A stretch of 64,000 bases of DNA. Source: an uncultured Cytophagales bacterium. Its GTDB lineage: Bacteria; Bacteroidota; Bacteroidia; Cytophagales; Thermoflexibacteraceae. The DNA lies in the NCBI GenBank assembly GCA_938039675.1, contig CALHUI010000007.1, positions 124,001-188,000 on the forward strand, written 5' to 3'. Both the position numbers and the translations under genes were made by a program. Positions 34,853 through 43,982 of this stretch are shown here, piece by piece (position 1 is the stretch's first letter; each line of letters starts with the position of its first letter). Under the pieces are notes generated by a model that was not told the origin of the DNA, searched no databases, and worked only from the letters and a program-made list of their open reading frames with translations.

Positions 34853-37792
34853 ATGAAAAAACTATTCTTCTTCAGCCTCACCTTGTGGCTGACGGCAGTT
34901 GCCTATGCTCAATCCAAAAGCTATGAGTGGAAAACCGGCAAAACCGGCAAATACACTTATCGCTACGTAACCAATGATCCGTTTGGGGCGCGTTTCTACA
35001 AGTTAGACAACGGCCTGACCGTAGTGCTTAGCGTAAACAAACGCGAGCCGCGTATCTACACCATGATAACCACCCGTGCAGGCGCAGTAAATGACCCCCG
35101 CACCGATACCGGTCTTGCGCACTATCTGGAGCATCTGATGTTTAAAGGTTCGAGCAAATTTGGCACTATCGACTGGGAAAAAGAAAAAGTTCTGCTCACC
35201 AAAATCGAAGATTTGTACGATGAGTACGGCAAAACTACCGACACAGCCAAGCGCGCTGCCATCTACCGCGAAATTGACCGCGTTTCCAATGAAGCTGCCA
35301 AATTGGCAATTGCCAACGAGTACGACAAACTGATGTCCGGCATGGGCTCACAGGGAACAAATGCATTCACCGGCTATGAGTACACCAGCTATCTGGAAGA
35401 CATCCCTTCCAACGCCTTAGACCGCTATTTGGCCGTACAATCTGAACGCTTCCAAAACCCCGTGTTCCGCATTTTCCACACCGAATTGGAAACCGTTTAT
35501 GAGGAAAAGAACATCTCATTGGACAACGATGGCCGCAAAGCAAGCGAAGCCCTGTATGCTGCCCTGTTTGAGAAATATCATCTCAACAAGTCCATTCTTG
35601 GCGACCAAGAACACCTGAAAAACCCTAACCCGCGCCGCATCCGCAAGTTCTACGAAACCTACTATGTGCCTAACAACATGGCAATCATTCTGGCAGGCGA
35701 CCTGAACCCGGAAGAGGTAATGCCTAAGGTAGAAAAAGCATTTGCTTGGATGAAAAGCAAACCGTTGGAAGACTACAAGGCTGCACCTGAGAAGGAAATT
35801 ACCGAGCCAATTGTGCGTGAAGTATTCGGGCCAACACCCGAAAACGTAATACTCGGCTTCCGTATGCCCGGTTTGTTAGACCGCCGAGCCTCTCTGTTGC
35901 TAACCGTAGCCGATGACATTATGTCTAATCGCGGTGCAGGTTTATTAGACCTGCACCTGAACAAAAAACAGTTGGTACAAAACAGTTTTTCAGGCACTAA
36001 CCAAACACGCGGTTACAGCGTATGGCAGTTTGGCGGAACACCCAAAGCAGGCCAATCGCTCGAAGAAGTACGCGACCTGATTTTGGCTCAGTTAGAAAAA
36101 CTCAAAAAAGGCGATTTTGACGAATCTATCATTCAAGCAATTGTCAATAACGCCAAATTGAGCTATCTGCAACAGTCGGAGAATAACAACGCACGTGCAC
36201 TCACTATCATGCGTTCTTTCAGCTTAGACTATGCAAACTCTTGGGATGCCTACCTGCGTCAATCCGATGAAATGAGCAAAATCACCAAAAAAGACATTGT
36301 TGATTTTGTAAACAAATATTGCGGCAACAACTACGTAATCGTTTACAAGCGCAAAGGTGAAGACAAAAACGTGCTTAAACTGGCAAAACCACCTATCACA
36401 CCGGTTTCACTTAACCGCGACGCACAGTCCGACTTCTTCAAGCAGGTGAACAATATTCCGATGGCAGAAGTAAAACCCGTGTTTGTGGACTTTGAGAAAG
36501 ACCTGAAACGCAGCAAAATTGCCGACAAAGTAGAGTTGCTGTATGCACAAAATACCGATAACCAACTGTATCGCCTCATTTTCCGCATAGAAGGCCTTGG
36601 TTCTTGGAACAACAAACTGCTGCCCTACGCTTTCCAATACCTGCAATTCCTCGGTACGGACAAGTACTCTGCCGAAGACCTGAGCAAAGCGTTCTACGCC
36701 CTTGCAGCAAGCTATAACGCCAATGCCAGCGGAGAAACTACTTCGTTGGTGGTGAGCGGTTTGCAGGAAAACATGGAAAAAACACTGGAACTTTTACAGC
36801 ACGTGCTGCGCAATTGCAAAGCCGATGAACAGGCATGGCAAATGCTGAAAGCACGTATCATAAAATCGCGCAATGATGCCAAACTGAATAAGCTGGCGAT
36901 TATGCAAGGTCTGCGCAGCTATGCCACTTACGGTGCAAAAAATCCGTTCAATACAACATTGAGCAACGAGGAAATCAACGCCATTACGCCGCAACAATTA
37001 GTGGACATTCTGCACACAGTGCTCGACTATCCGCACATCGTCATCTATTATGGCCCCAAAGCAATGAACCAAATCAGCGCCGATGTTGCCCGCCTGATGC
37101 CCCTGCCGACCGAGTTCAAACAATTGCCCGCACCTATAAGCTACAACCGCATTCCTACCGAAAAAAATCAGGTATTGTTTGCCGATTATAACATGGTACA
37201 AGCCGAAATTTCATGGATTCGCGTAACCGAACAATACAACCCAACGCTTACGCCAACCGTGCAAATGTTCAACGAATACTTCGGCGGCAACATGAGTTCG
37301 GTAGTATTCCAATCGCTGCGCGAAGCCAAAGCATTAGCCTACAGCACTTTTGCCACCTATAGCCAGCCTTCCAAAAAAGAAGACCGCTATACGCTGACCG
37401 GTTACATCGGCACACAAGCCGACAAAATACATGATGCAATGGAAGGCATGAACGAGCTGCTGAAAGACATTCCCGAAGCACAGAACATGTTTGAACTTTC
37501 ACGCAAGAGCCTAAAAAAATCTATTGAAACCGAACGAGTAACCCGCGATGGCGTTATCTTCGCTTACTTGTCGGCTAAAGACTTGGGGTTGAAGGAAGAA
37601 GCACGCAAAGCCACCTACGAAGCATTGGAGAAGTTTACTTTTGACGATTTAAAGCAATTCCACAAAGAAAAACTGTCCGGCAAACCGTATGTGTATTGCG
37701 TAGTAGCTTACGAGCAAAAAATCAAGTTGGACGAACTCAGCCGCTACGGCGAAGTAAAAAAACTGAGCTTGGAAGAAATCTTCGGCTACTAA
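34853..37792 (+). CDS. Secreted M16 family zinc metallopeptidase
   Basis: A 979 aa protein with signal peptide (MKKLFFFSLTLWLTAVAYAQ). The inverted zinc motif HYLEH lies in TGLAHYLEHLMFKGSSKFG at about 86-104, and the distal ligand Glu sits in LETVYEEKNIS. Two M16 half-domains in tandem follow (about 45-480 and 560-960); the second lacks HxxEH, as expected. Pitrilysin/insulinase family enzymes of this type cleave peptides in the periplasm. It stands alone with a terminator after it. Confidence 0.92.
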   Translation: MKKLFFFSLTLWLTAVAYAQSKSYEWKTGKTGKYTYRYVTNDPFGARFYKLDNGLTVVLSVNKREPRIYTMITTRAGAVNDPRTDTGLAHYLEHLMFKGSSKFGTIDWEKEKVLLTKIEDLYDEYGKTTDTAKRAAIYREIDRVSNEAAKLAIANEYDKLMSGMGSQGTNAFTGYEYTSYLEDIPSNALDRYLAVQSERFQNPVFRIFHTELETVYEEKNISLDNDGRKASEALYAALFEKYHLNKSILGDQEHLKNPNPRRIRKFYETYYVPNNMAIILAGDLNPEEVMPKVEKAFAWMKSKPLEDYKAAPEKEITEPIVREVFGPTPENVILGFRMPGLLDRRASLLLTVADDIMSNRGAGLLDLHLNKKQLVQNSFSGTNQTRGYSVWQFGGTPKAGQSLEEVRDLILAQLEKLKKGDFDESIIQAIVNNAKLSYLQQSENNNARALTIMRSFSLDYANSWDAYLRQSDEMSKITKKDIVDFVNKYCGNNYVIVYKRKGEDKNVLKLAKPPITPVSLNRDAQSDFFKQVNNIPMAEVKPVFVDFEKDLKRSKIADKVELLYAQNTDNQLYRLIFRIEGLGSWNNKLLPYAFQYLQFLGTDKYSAEDLSKAFYALAASYNANASGETTSLVVSGLQENMEKTLELLQHVLRNCKADEQAWQMLKARIIKSRNDAKLNKLAIMQGLRSYATYGAKNPFNTTLSNEEINAITPQQLVDILHTVLDYPHIVIYYGPKAMNQISADVARLMPLPTEFKQLPAPISYNRIPTEKNQVLFADYNMVQAEISWIRVTEQYNPTLTPTVQMFNEYFGGNMSSVVFQSLREAKALAYSTFATYSQPSKKEDRYTLTGYIGTQADKIHDAMEGMNELLKDIPEAQNMFELSRKSLKKSIETERVTRDGVIFAYLSAKDLGLKEEARKATYEALEKFTFDDLKQFHKEKLSGKPYVYCVVAYEQKIKLDELSRYGEVKKLSLEEIFGY

Positions 37793-37818
37793 TTTGCTTT
37801 TGGCGTAGTATCTACGTT

Positions 37819-37856
37819 AAACCCGACGACTCTTTATGAGCCGTCGGGTTTGTTTT
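37819..37856 (+). terminator. Rho-independent terminator after the M16 gene
   Basis: AAACCCGACG (37819-37828) pairs with CGTCGGGTTT (37842-37851), followed by GTTTT. Confidence 0.85.
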
Positions 37857-37890
37857 AACTTTTTACCACATACTACCCCGCGTTACTTAC

Positions 37891-37904
37891 TGGCTTGCAA
37901 GCCA
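37891..37904. repeat. 14-bp perfect palindrome
   Basis: TGGCTTGCAAGCCA is its own reverse complement. It lies in the gap between the M16 gene and lpxK and could be an operator or part of a mobile repeat. Confidence 0.8.
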
Positions 37905-37940
37905 ACAGAATCAATATGCAGACACGCGAAGGCTGACGGA

Positions 37941-37956
37941 TTGTATAATTATACAA
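37941..37956. repeat. 16-bp perfect palindrome
   Basis: TTGTATAATTATACAA is its own reverse complement, centred at 37948/37949, touching the start of repeat copy B. Confidence 0.85.
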
Positions 37957-38113
37957 AAACGTAAAAGGTTTGCGAAAAATGCTTTACTTAAATTGCTGAC
38001 ATACAGGTATTTAAACCTGACAGGCAGCTAAGCCTCGTCAGTTTTATGCATAACACGGTTTTCGCCGATATTTAAATCCGCCCTCCATCCGAATTCCGAA
38101 ATGCCGATTTATT
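37952..38113 (+). repeat. Dispersed intergenic repeat, copy B
   Basis: Blocks 37952-38053 and 38087-38113 match copy A (32178-32277 and 32432-32458) with only 33 nt between them. Copy B ends 22 bp before the lpxK ATG. The 37793-38135 gap holds only the terminator, the two palindromes and this repeat. Confidence 0.7.
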
Positions 38114-38135
38114 TTGCTACTGATTTACTTTTATC

Positions 38136-39188
38136 ATGATACCTCCTCAAAATCCCCTTTGGCATCTCCTGGCCGCATTGCCTGCCGCCTTGTATGGTAG
38201 CCTCATGCGCTTCCGCAACCACCTGTACAATATCGGCAATAAGCCTGAAATTTATTTTGAACTGCCCGTTATCAGCGTGGGCAACTTGGCGGTAGGCGGA
38301 ACAGGCAAAACCCCCATGACTGAATACCTGATTCGGTTGTTGATGCCTGAGAAGAAAATCGCGGTTTTGAGTCGCGGCTATGGCCGAAAAACCAAAGGGT
38401 TTTTGTTGGCCAATGCAGATGCAACCGCTACAAACATTGGCGACGAACCCATGCAGTATTTCACCAAATTTGGCAATCGGATAGTTGTAGCCGTTGGCGA
38501 AGACCGCATAGCCGCCGTTCCCAAAATTTTGTTTGCTCACCCTGAAACAGAGGTAATTCTGTTAGACGATGCCTATCAGCACCGCAAAATAGGTCGTCGG
38601 CTCAACCTGCTGCTCACCGAATACAGCCACCCGTTCTATAAAGACTTTGTGGTGCCGCGCGGTAGTCTGCGGGAGTCGCGCAGCGGGGCTAATCGTGCCG
38701 ATGCCGTTATTGTTACCAAATGCCCGCAAACCATCACAGCAGACAACAGAAGCCAAATAACGGCAGCCGTTCGCCGATATACCAAGCCTGAAACACCCGT
38801 CTTTTTCACCAATATTACCTACGCTCCCCCGCAATTTTTTTGGGGTACAACCAAAAACCTTAATCGAGGCGAAAAGGTTATCCTTGTATCGGGCATTGCC
38901 AAACATCAGGCGTGGGCAAATGCCATGCAAGAGCAATTTACCATTGCGGCAAGTTATCACTTTGCCGACCATCACCAATACCAAATGAAAGATGTAGCAA
39001 CAATCATCAGTGCCTGCCAAAAACACGAGGCCGTATTGCTATGCACCGAAAAAGACATGGTCAAACTTAAACCCTTGCTACAACAAATCCATGCGCCTGT
39101 TACGGCGTTTTTTCAACCTGTTAGTGTACAGTTTCTTTTCGATGAATCGCTTTTTAAAAAACTGATTTTTAACGCTTTACAGCAATGA
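38136..39188 (+). CDS. lpxK: Tetraacyldisaccharide 4'-kinase
   Basis: The 350 aa protein starts with a membrane-associating helix (PLWHLLAALPAALYGSLMRF). Walker A is VGNLAVGGTGKTPMTEYL at about 48-65. SRGYGRKTKGF, VGDEPMQY-like IGDEPMQYF and LLDDAYQHRKI are family signatures. It phosphorylates lipid A disaccharide at the 4' position on the inner membrane, so the cell makes lipopolysaccharide. It overlaps the next gene by 4 bp (ATGA). Confidence 0.95.
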   Translation: MIPPQNPLWHLLAALPAALYGSLMRFRNHLYNIGNKPEIYFELPVISVGNLAVGGTGKTPMTEYLIRLLMPEKKIAVLSRGYGRKTKGFLLANADATATNIGDEPMQYFTKFGNRIVVAVGEDRIAAVPKILFAHPETEVILLDDAYQHRKIGRRLNLLLTEYSHPFYKDFVVPRGSLRESRSGANRADAVIVTKCPQTITADNRSQITAAVRRYTKPETPVFFTNITYAPPQFFWGTTKNLNRGEKVILVSGIAKHQAWANAMQEQFTIAASYHFADHHQYQMKDVATIISACQKHEAVLLCTEKDMVKLKPLLQQIHAPVTAFFQPVSVQFLFDESLFKKLIFNALQQ

Positions 39189-39781
39189 CACAACTCAATT
39201 TAGACAAATCATATTGGAGCAACCGCTACCGTGCCTGCGAAACAGGCTGGGACATTGGCAGCATCAGCACACCGCTGAAAGCATACATAGACCAATTACC
39301 CGAATCAGCCAAAAACAGCCGCATCCTCATTCCCGGAGCAGGCAACGCCTACGAGGCAGAATACCTCTGGCAGCAAGGCTTTCGCCATGTGTTTGTGGCA
39401 GACATTGCCGCCGAGCCATTGGAAAACCTGCAAAATCGCATACCCGACTTCCCCAAAAAACAGTTGCTGGAAACCGACTTCTTCCACCTGAACGGCTCAT
39501 TTGATTTGGTGATAGAGCAAACTTTCTTCTGCGCCCTTCACCCCAACCTGCGGATGGACTATGCCCGCAAAATGCACGAAATAATCGTTCCCGGAGGCAA
39601 ACTGACCGGCGTACTGTTCAATGCGCCCATGAACAGCGACCGACCGCCTTTTGGCGGACATGCGGACGAATACCGCCGCTATTTTGACCCCTACTTCCGC
39701 TACCGGCATTTCTCTCCCTGCTACAACAGCATCCAACCTCGCCAAGGCAACGAATTATTTATCTGCTTAGAACGTTTTTAA
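39185..39781 (+). CDS. SAM-dependent methyltransferase, thiopurine methyltransferase-like family
   Basis: A 198 aa Rossmann methyltransferase. TGWDIGSISTPLKAYIDQL and the SAM loop RILIPGAGNAYEAEYLW match the TPMT-like group of small methyltransferases; DFFHLNGSFDLVIEQTFFCAL and GGKLTGVLFN correspond to motifs II and III. The substrate is unknown; bacterial relatives act on thiols, selenium or tellurium compounds. Translation is coupled to lpxK through the 4-bp overlap. Confidence 0.85.
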   Translation: MTQLNLDKSYWSNRYRACETGWDIGSISTPLKAYIDQLPESAKNSRILIPGAGNAYEAEYLWQQGFRHVFVADIAAEPLENLQNRIPDFPKKQLLETDFFHLNGSFDLVIEQTFFCALHPNLRMDYARKMHEIIVPGGKLTGVLFNAPMNSDRPPFGGHADEYRRYFDPYFRYRHFSPCYNSIQPRQGNELFICLERF

Positions 39782-39855
39782 CGAATTTTAGGCATCCGAT
39801 TAGCGGGCAATCGGGGCTTAGTTCGTAAATTGCCGTATAAACTGTCTCGATACGT

Positions 39856-40224
39856 ATGTTGTTAAAAATTGCCAATGGCATAGTGGCGAGCATTTTTACC
39901 CTGTTTGCATGGTTTCAACTGAACGACCCCGACCCCTATTTGTGGGTAGCCTTATACGGGTATGCGGCGGTTGTATCCTTTCTGGCAATATTTCACTTTT
40001 ATCAACCGTGGATGATTACAGTGGGGATAGTGGTCTATACGGGCGGCATTTTGTATTTGCTGCCAAGTGTTTTTGACTGGCTGATGAATCATTCTGACGT
40101 AAGCCTGATTAGCGGCATGTCGGCAGAGCGTATGTACATAGAAGAATCACGCGAGTGTTTCGGGCTAATGATTACACTGGCTTGTTTTGTTTTTCATTAT
40201 TTTTCGGCAAAAAAATTGAATTAA
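39856..40224 (+). CDS. TMEM220-like small membrane protein
   Basis: 122 aa with four membrane helices. The motif FAWFQLNDPDPYLWVALYGY near residues 18-37 and a C-terminal EESRECFGLMI are the marks of the TMEM220 family. The function of the family is not known. It ends 2 bp before the purE start and is thus likely co-transcribed with it. Confidence 0.75.
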   Translation: MLLKIANGIVASIFTLFAWFQLNDPDPYLWVALYGYAAVVSFLAIFHFYQPWMITVGIVVYTGGILYLLPSVFDWLMNHSDVSLISGMSAERMYIEESRECFGLMITLACFVFHYFSAKKLN

Positions 40225-40226
40225 AA

Positions 40227-40724
40227 ATGGTTGGCATTATCATGGGGAGTAAATCGGACCTGCCCATTATGCGGCAGGCAGCAGAGGTGTTGCAAGAAAT
40301 GGAAATAGCCTACGAGCTAACTATTGTTTCGGCACACCGCACCCCATTGCGCATGGTAGAATATGCACAGAGTGCGCGGGAAAGAGGCTTCAAAGTAATT
40401 ATTGCGGGTGCAGGCGGAGCAGCACACCTGCCCGGCATGGTGGCTTCCATCACCACACTGCCTGTAATTGGCGTACCTATCAAGTCTTCCAACTCCATAG
40501 ACGGCTGGGACTCAGTTCTTTCCATCTTGCAAATGCCCGCAGGCGTACCGGTTGCTACCGTAGCACTGGACGGTGCCAAAAATGCAGGTATTCTGGCTGC
40601 GCAAATCATCAGCACCTACGACCTTCGGGTAGCCGAAGCACTCTCGCTTTTTAAGCAATCGCTAACCGATAAAGTTATAGAAACCGTTCAAGAAGTAGAA
40701 CACTTAGAAAATCTTAAACAATGA
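40227..40724 (+). CDS. purE: N5-carboxyaminoimidazole ribonucleotide mutase
   Basis: About 165 aa. MVGIIMGSKSDLPIM, the VSAHRTP motif (carrying the catalytic His), AGAGGAAHLPGMVAS and GVPIKSSNSIDGWDSVLSILQMP all match PurE class I. It converts N5-CAIR, made by PurK, to CAIR in purine synthesis. The start ATG 40227 fits the family; the frame is open upstream inside the TMEM220-like gene. It overlaps the next gene by 4 bp (40721-40724). Confidence 0.96.
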   Translation: MVGIIMGSKSDLPIMRQAAEVLQEMEIAYELTIVSAHRTPLRMVEYAQSARERGFKVIIAGAGGAAHLPGMVASITTLPVIGVPIKSSNSIDGWDSVLSILQMPAGVPVATVALDGAKNAGILAAQIISTYDLRVAEALSLFKQSLTDKVIETVQEVEHLENLKQ

Positions 40725-41371
40725 ACCGAATAATTTACATAACAGCAGGGCTGCTGTTGGTTACAGGGCTGCTTACCGCAACACACGCACAGGCGCAGGG
40801 CGAGCGCAAAGTAATTACCTTTTCGGGCATCATCGTAGAAGGCGACAGTTCCTATGGCGTGCGAGGCGTACACGTGTATGTACCCCGTGCCGGACGCGGT
40901 ACCGTAACCGACCAGTTTGGCTACTTCTCTATGCCTACGCTGGTAGGTGATACCGTTGTTATCAGCGCCGTTGGCTACAAAACACATAAAATGGTTATTC
41001 CACGCCGCGAAGACAACGCTTTCTCGGTCATGATTAACCTCAAAATAGAAAGCACCTTCCTGCCCGAAGTAGAAATTTTGCCGTTCCCTACCGAAGAACT
41101 GTTCAAAGAAGCCTTTATCGCACTCAAATTACCCGACCAAGAAAAATATGAAAATATGGAACGGAATTTGGCGCAAGAAAGGCTGGTGCGCATGTCGGCA
41201 GCCATGCCTATGGACGGCAGCCTGAACTATCGCAACTACATGAATACAAGCATCAACACAATGGCTAATCGTAACTTTGCAACAACTTTGCCTCTGTTAA
41301 ATCCCTTTGCATGGGCACAGTTCATACAATCCATCAAACGAGGAGATTTGAAGAAAAAGAAAAACGATTAA
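40721..41371 (+). CDS. Secreted carboxypeptidase-regulatory-like domain protein
   Basis: 216 aa with a signal peptide (about 1-26, ending THAQAQ). Residues 33-105 (FSGIIVEGDSSYGVRGVHVYVP, GTVTDQFGYFSMP, VVISAVGYKTHKM) form a CarboxypepD_reg-like beta domain, as found at the N-termini of TonB-dependent receptors. The C-terminal half is helical and unknown. Its ATG overlaps the purE stop, so expression is coupled, although no biochemical link is apparent. Confidence 0.75.
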   Translation: MNRIIYITAGLLLVTGLLTATHAQAQGERKVITFSGIIVEGDSSYGVRGVHVYVPRAGRGTVTDQFGYFSMPTLVGDTVVISAVGYKTHKMVIPRREDNAFSVMINLKIESTFLPEVEILPFPTEELFKEAFIALKLPDQEKYENMERNLAQERLVRMSAAMPMDGSLNYRNYMNTSINTMANRNFATTLPLLNPFAWAQFIQSIKRGDLKKKKND

Positions 41372-41387
41372 GCTAAGTTAAATTGCA

Positions 41388-41395
41388 TAGTTTTG
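41388..41395 (+). promoter_or_regulatory. Candidate -7 box for mreBCD
   Basis: TAGTTTTG, matching TAnnTTTG, 48 bp before the mreB ATG. No -33 TTTG at standard spacing. Confidence 0.35.
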
Positions 41396-41442
41396 CACTG
41401 CTAAATAAAAAGTAATCAAACGCCGATAAAGTAGAGTAAGAG

Positions 41443-42468
41443 ATGGGACTTTTTGACATGTTCTCTAGCGACATTGCCATAGATTTAGGTACGGCAAATA
41501 CACTGATTCTGCACAAAAATAAGATTGTGGTAGATGAGCCATCTATCATTGCAATGGACAAAACAACCAATAAGGTAATTGCTATCGGCAGGTCGGCAAT
41601 GATGATGCACGAAAAAACGCATGAAAACATCAAAACCATACGCCCGCTGCGCGATGGCGTAATTGCCGATTTCTACGCCGCCGAGCACATGATTCGCGGC
41701 ATGATTAAAATGATAGACACCGGCAAGCGTTTGATTACACCTTCTCACCGCATGGTTATCTGTATCCCTTCGGGCATTACCGAAGTAGAAAAACGTGCCG
41801 TTCGCGACTCTGCCGAACATGCCGGCGCAAAAGAGGTGTTCATGATTCACGAGCCTATTGCAGCAGCTATCGGTATAGGTATTGACATAGAAAAACCTGT
41901 AGGTACTATGATTGTGGATATTGGCGGCGGTACTACCGAAATTGCCGTTATTGCGCTTTCAGGTATCGTTTGCGACCAATCGGTACGCACCGCAGGCGAT
42001 GTTTTCAACCGCGATATTTTGGACTATATGCGCCGCCAGCACAACCTGCTTATCGGCGAGCGCTCTGCTGAAACCATCAAAATACAAGTCGGCTCAGCCC
42101 TTGCCGAATTAGACAACCCACCCGATGACTATGAAGTGCGCGGACGCGATTTGATGACCGGTATCCCCAAAGTAGTGAAGGTATCCTACCCCGAAATCGC
42201 CTTTGCCATTGACAAGTCCATTTCTAAAATTGAAGAAGCCGTTCTCAAAGCATTAGAAAGTTCGCCTCCGGAGCTGGCTGCCGATATTTACGACAATGGC
42301 ATCCACCTAACCGGCGGCGGTGCACTGCTGCGCGGTTTAGACAAGCGCCTCTACATGAAAACCAAATTGCCTATTCACGTAGCTGAAGACCCGCTGCGTG
42401 CTGTTGTAAGAGGTACAGGCATCGCGCTTGCCAAACTCAATGAGTACAAAGGTGTTTTAATGACTTAA
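41443..42468 (+). CDS. mreB: Rod shape-determining protein MreB
   Basis: The 341 aa actin-like ATPase has phosphate 1 loop IDLGTANTLI, phosphate 2 loop IVDIGGGTTEIAVI and adenosine motif IHLTGGGALLRGLD, with ICIPSGITEVEKRAV between. It polymerises under the inner membrane and organises peptidoglycan synthesis, implying rod-shaped or filamentous cells. First gene of mreBCD. Confidence 0.97.
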   Translation: MGLFDMFSSDIAIDLGTANTLILHKNKIVVDEPSIIAMDKTTNKVIAIGRSAMMMHEKTHENIKTIRPLRDGVIADFYAAEHMIRGMIKMIDTGKRLITPSHRMVICIPSGITEVEKRAVRDSAEHAGAKEVFMIHEPIAAAIGIGIDIEKPVGTMIVDIGGGTTEIAVIALSGIVCDQSVRTAGDVFNRDILDYMRRQHNLLIGERSAETIKIQVGSALAELDNPPDDYEVRGRDLMTGIPKVVKVSYPEIAFAIDKSISKIEEAVLKALESSPPELAADIYDNGIHLTGGGALLRGLDKRLYMKTKLPIHVAEDPLRAVVRGTGIALAKLNEYKGVLMT

Positions 42469-42483
42469 TTCTGACTTGGAACA

Positions 42484-43326
42484 GTGCGGCAATTACTGCT
42501 TTTGCTGGCGCGTTACAGAAACTTCTTTTTGTTTTTGTTTTTGGAAGCGGTAGCTTGGGGGCTCATACAAGGCAGCAACGCATATCAAAGTGCCTTTTTT
42601 TTCACATTGACCAACAACATAGCCTCCTCCTTTAATCAGGCTAGGGAGTCGGTATTTCAATATCTCTACCTGCAAAAACACAATGAGGTATTGGCAGAAG
42701 AAAATGCACTGCTCCTGAAAAGGCTGGCGCAGCACAGCATAGCAGGCAGCAACAAACGCCCCGATTCACTTTATACCAGAGGATACAGTTTTATTGCCGC
42801 ACGTGTCATTCAAAATTCGGTAGCCTTTGAAAACAATTTCATCATTCTTGACAAAGGAATCGACGACGGCATAGAACCCGGCATGGGAGTTATTACGGCC
42901 AATGGCGTGGTTGGCAAAATACGGTCGTGCACGAAGAACGCATCTGTGGCCTACTCGTTTCTGCACAACGACCTAAGCGTATCTGCACGAGTAAAGCGGT
43001 TGGGGGTTCTAGGCACTCTCAAATGGGGGCGCGGCAACATCACGGAAGCCAACCTGCTCTACATAGGTCAGCACGAAAAAATAGCTCTTGGCGATACTGT
43101 TGTTACCGCCGGTTTCAATGCCGTTTACCCCCCCGATTTACCGTTGGGAGTTATCTCTCATATCAACTATGGCTCTTCGGCTATCGGAGGGAGTGCCTTT
43201 TTGGACTTAAAAGTGCGGCTCAGCACCAACTATGCAACACTGAACCATGTTTACATTGTCAAACATAAACTGGCCGAACAAATCAACAAGCTCCAACAAC
43301 AAGCAGCCATCCCGAAAACAGATTAA
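42484..43326 (+). CDS. mreC: Rod shape-determining protein MreC
   Basis: 280 aa, beginning with GTG 42484 (no ATG fits the family N-terminus MRQLLLLLARYRNFFLFL). One membrane helix at about 13-32, a coiled coil at 55-85 (LYLQKHNEVLAEENALLLKRL), then the MreC beta-sandwich domains (IILDKGIDDGIEPGMGVITANGVVGKI, LGTLKWGRG, GDTVVTAGFNAVYPPDLPLG). It links MreB to the periplasmic elongasome. 15 bp after mreB. Confidence 0.93.
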   Translation: MRQLLLLLARYRNFFLFLFLEAVAWGLIQGSNAYQSAFFFTLTNNIASSFNQARESVFQYLYLQKHNEVLAEENALLLKRLAQHSIAGSNKRPDSLYTRGYSFIAARVIQNSVAFENNFIILDKGIDDGIEPGMGVITANGVVGKIRSCTKNASVAYSFLHNDLSVSARVKRLGVLGTLKWGRGNITEANLLYIGQHEKIALGDTVVTAGFNAVYPPDLPLGVISHINYGSSAIGGSAFLDLKVRLSTNYATLNHVYIVKHKLAEQINKLQQQAAIPKTD

Positions 43327-43338
43327 TACAACAATCCA

Positions 43339-43845
43339 ATGATTGAAAAGTACCCCGCTATACTCATTCGGTTTGCTGTCTATCTGTTGCTGCAAATCAT
43401 CTTTTTTAAAGACATTGCTCTTTTCAATCGGGCTGTCTGTTTGGTTTATATTCTACCGCTGCTGTTGTTGCCACTGAATACCAAGCCATGGCAGCTCATG
43501 CTCATTGCATTTGCCATGGGCTTCCTGACCGATGTTTCTTATGCGACCGGCGGGCTGCATACCGCCGCCTGCGTACTACTGGCATTTGCCAGACCTTATA
43601 TACTAAACCTAATTGTGCCAAGCGGAGGCTATGACATGTCGGCTGAACCCTTCCTTTCTTTAATGGGTATGCGCTGGTTTTTGACTTACGGTTTTATTAC
43701 GGTCGTGCTACATCATCTCAGCCTTTTCCTTTTTGAATCACTCACCCTCAGCAATATTTTCCAAACTATCCTGACAGCACTGCTCAGCAGTTTATTTACA
43801 CTGACTGTTATTGTCATTTTGCAAGTACTCTTCCACCGAAACTAA
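43339..43845 (+). CDS. mreD: Rod shape-determining protein MreD
   Basis: 168 aa with five or six membrane helices. LPLLLLPLNTKPWQLMLIAFAMGFLTDVSYATGGLHTAA matches the MreD core in Bacteroidota (in short: GFLTDV and GLHTAA). It lies 12 bp after mreC. mrdA (PBP2) and rodA, often next in the cluster, are absent here; dnaK follows. Confidence 0.85.
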   Translation: MIEKYPAILIRFAVYLLLQIIFFKDIALFNRAVCLVYILPLLLLPLNTKPWQLMLIAFAMGFLTDVSYATGGLHTAACVLLAFARPYILNLIVPSGGYDMSAEPFLSLMGMRWFLTYGFITVVLHHLSLFLFESLTLSNIFQTILTALLSSLFTLTVIVILQVLFHRN

Positions 43846-43982
43846 AATTTTCCCTGCCATTATGTCAGGCTTATTGCTAAAATACAGGCGTGGCACATGC
43901 CTTGCGAAATAGTAATAAAGCGTTTTTACGCCTCCGGATTACAGCGTTCAATCTTACAACAGCAATAAAACGACAAACAATT

